Shown piece after piece: positions 49,389-50,126 of a stretch of 50,126 bases of DNA. The translations under genes were made by a program, and so were the position numbers. How positions within the stretch are numbered: position 1 is the first letter of the stretch; every line of letters starts with the position of its first letter. The stretch comes from Deltaproteobacteria bacterium (GTDB lineage: Bacteria; Desulfobacterota; Binatia; Binatales; Binataceae), in contig PLDK01000027.1 in assembly GCA_003135135.1 (NCBI GenBank), positions 23,385-73,510 on the forward strand. The letters are read 5' to 3'. Under the pieces are notes generated by a model. The model had not been told where the DNA came from. It worked only from the letters and a program-made list of their open reading frames with translations, and did no database searches.

Positions 49389-49616
49389 CTATTTCTCGAC
49401 GGTGCCTGAAAGCGGCTGCTGCGGTTGACTGCGAGGCCACCACGCCAAGTCGCCCGTCATCACATAGGTAAGCAGCGCTACAAGCATCAAACTCACGGCG
49501 ACCCACAGACGCCAATCATGATGTGCATGTTTCCAGTACGGACGATGGAAACCATGAGGAACACTTTCGCCATCCGGACTTTCGTGTAGGTGGTGACTAT
49601 GCTTCAGTTTATTCAT
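49389..49616 (-). CDS. Small single-TM His-rich protein, unknown
   Basis: This 75-residue protein has a His-rich N-terminus (KLKHSHHLHESPDGESVPHGF, 7 or more His), a TM helix (WRLWVAVSLMLVALLTYVMTG) and a short polar tail. No family recognised. It is on the same strand as the phosphoketolase and starts 40 bp downstream of its stop codon, so they may share a transcript. The His cluster could bind metal. Confidence 0.6.
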   Translation of the reverse strand: MNKLKHSHHLHESPDGESVPHGFHRPYWKHAHHDWRLWVAVSLMLVALLTYVMTGDLAWWPRSQPQQPLSGTVEK

Positions 49617-49656
49617 TAATATCCTGCCTTCGCGATCCTATGTCGTTGAGCCGCGG

Positions 49657-50126
49657 CTATTTCCACTTCCAGTTACGGATTTCCGGTAAGTCCTGGCCGT
49701 GCTTGCCGATGTACTGTTTGTGCTCGATGAGCTTGTCCTGCATCATCTGCTTCAGATACGCCCCCTTGGCGCCCAGATGCGGCAGGCGGTCCACCACGTC
49801 TTGCACTAAGTGAAATCGGTCAAGGTCATTTTGCACCCTTATGTCAAAGGCGGTCGTGATGGTGCCCTCTTCCTTGTAGCCCCTAACGTGTAAGTTGCGA
49901 TTGGTGCGGCGGTAGGCCAGGCGGTGGACCAGCCAGGGGTATCCATGAAAGCCAAAGATGATGTGCTTGTCTGTGGTGAAGAGCGAGTCATAATCCTTAT
50001 CGCTCAGCCCGTGCGGGTGCTCCGTGCTAGGCTGTAGCTTCATTAGATCGACGACATTGATAACGCGGAGTTTCAGCGCGGGCAAATGTTCGCGAAGGAT
50101 GGAGACGGCGGCCAGAATCTCCAGCG
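49657..50126 (-). CDS. Phosphoketolase (XFP), C-terminal part, cut by window edge
   Basis: The last ~156 residues of a phosphoketolase are present. The frame reads [77 protein letters not shown], which is the XFP C-terminal domain. The start codon lies beyond 50126. The enzyme splits xylulose 5-phosphate or fructose 6-phosphate to acetyl phosphate with thiamine diphosphate. Neighbouring genes (outside) are not visible. Confidence 0.93.
   Translation of the reverse strand, partial: LEILAAVSILREHLPALKLRVINVVDLMKLQPSTEHPHGLSDKDYDSLFTTDKHIIFGFHGYPWLVHRLAYRRTNRNLHVRGYKEEGTITTAFDIRVQNDLDRFHLVQDVVDRLPHLGAKGAYLKQMMQDKLIEHKQYIGKHGQDLPEIRNWKWK

Noticed and set aside
1-50126. CRISPR array, tRNA or rRNA genes
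   Set aside because: I saw no regularly spaced direct repeats and no cloverleaf or ribosomal RNA signature while reading; a covariance search (tRNAscan-SE, Infernal) would settle this.

Overview
This is a 50 kb, GC-rich chromosomal window from a Gram-negative bacterium. The evidence is an OprB-like outer-membrane porin, a lipobox-bearing lipoprotein and periplasmic c-type multiheme cytochromes. No rRNA, ribosomal-protein or tRNA gene was found, so lineage is a guess. The mix of SDR enzymes, acyl-CoA catabolism, a fused xanthine-dehydrogenase-family enzyme and multiheme cytochromes would fit a soil lineage near Desulfobacterota/Binatota, but this is weak inference.

Layout. (1) 1-16.4 kb holds mostly short, independent metabolic genes: a bactofilin, a phosphodiesterase-family protein whose domain order looks circularly permuted, three SDRs, a cupin, a DsbA-like oxidoreductase, a SAM methyltransferase, a TusA-like protein, an alpha/beta hydrolase, DUF2461, a frameshifted YCF48/BNR-like gene, a D,D-carboxypeptidase, a metallo-beta-lactamase-fold hydrolase, a dodecin, two unrecognised proteins and a Crp-type regulator. 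(2) 16.4-29.6 kb is a scarred, rearranged stretch. It has the second copy of a ~230 bp dispersed repeat, a 31-codon stub of a DNA methyltransferase, an N-truncated dienelactone hydrolase, a Crp C-terminal remnant, a histidine kinase that has lost its phospho-acceptor segment in frame, a response regulator cut after about 27 codons, and a four-gene acyl-CoA carboxylase/AtuA operon. It ends with a 51 bp fragment of the acyl-CoA dehydrogenase gene found 8 kb away and a complete 2,627 bp IS1595-type transposon with terminal inverted repeats, an 8 bp target duplication and two passenger genes (a trypsin-like protease and a Cys-rich protein). (3) 29.6-34.6 kb holds a tandem-repeat membrane protein and a probable respiratory/regulatory unit: LuxR-type response regulator, sensor kinase with a CxxCH haem motif in its sensor domain, cytochrome b, and a nonahaem cytochrome c. 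(4) 34.8-50.1 kb holds the intact acyl-CoA dehydrogenase, an aldehyde dehydrogenase, a CPBP remnant, a lipoprotein with one CxxCH, small membrane proteins, a two-domain ABM protein, an OprB-like porin, a fused 2Fe-2S/molybdenum hydroxylase with its FAD subunit, an orphan amide/urea-type ABC binding protein, a PEBP protein and the C-terminal end of a phosphoketolase cut by the window edge.

Functional links. The acyl-CoA dehydrogenase plus the biotin carboxylase, carboxyltransferase, enoyl-CoA hydratase and AtuA genes form the gene set of leucine/isovalerate or acyclic-terpene (citronellol/geraniol) catabolism. The haem-motif kinase, regulator and cytochrome genes probably form a redox-sensing circuit controlling its own electron-transfer module. 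The porin, Mo-hydroxylase and binding protein lie together and may serve uptake and oxidation of one substrate, which is unknown.
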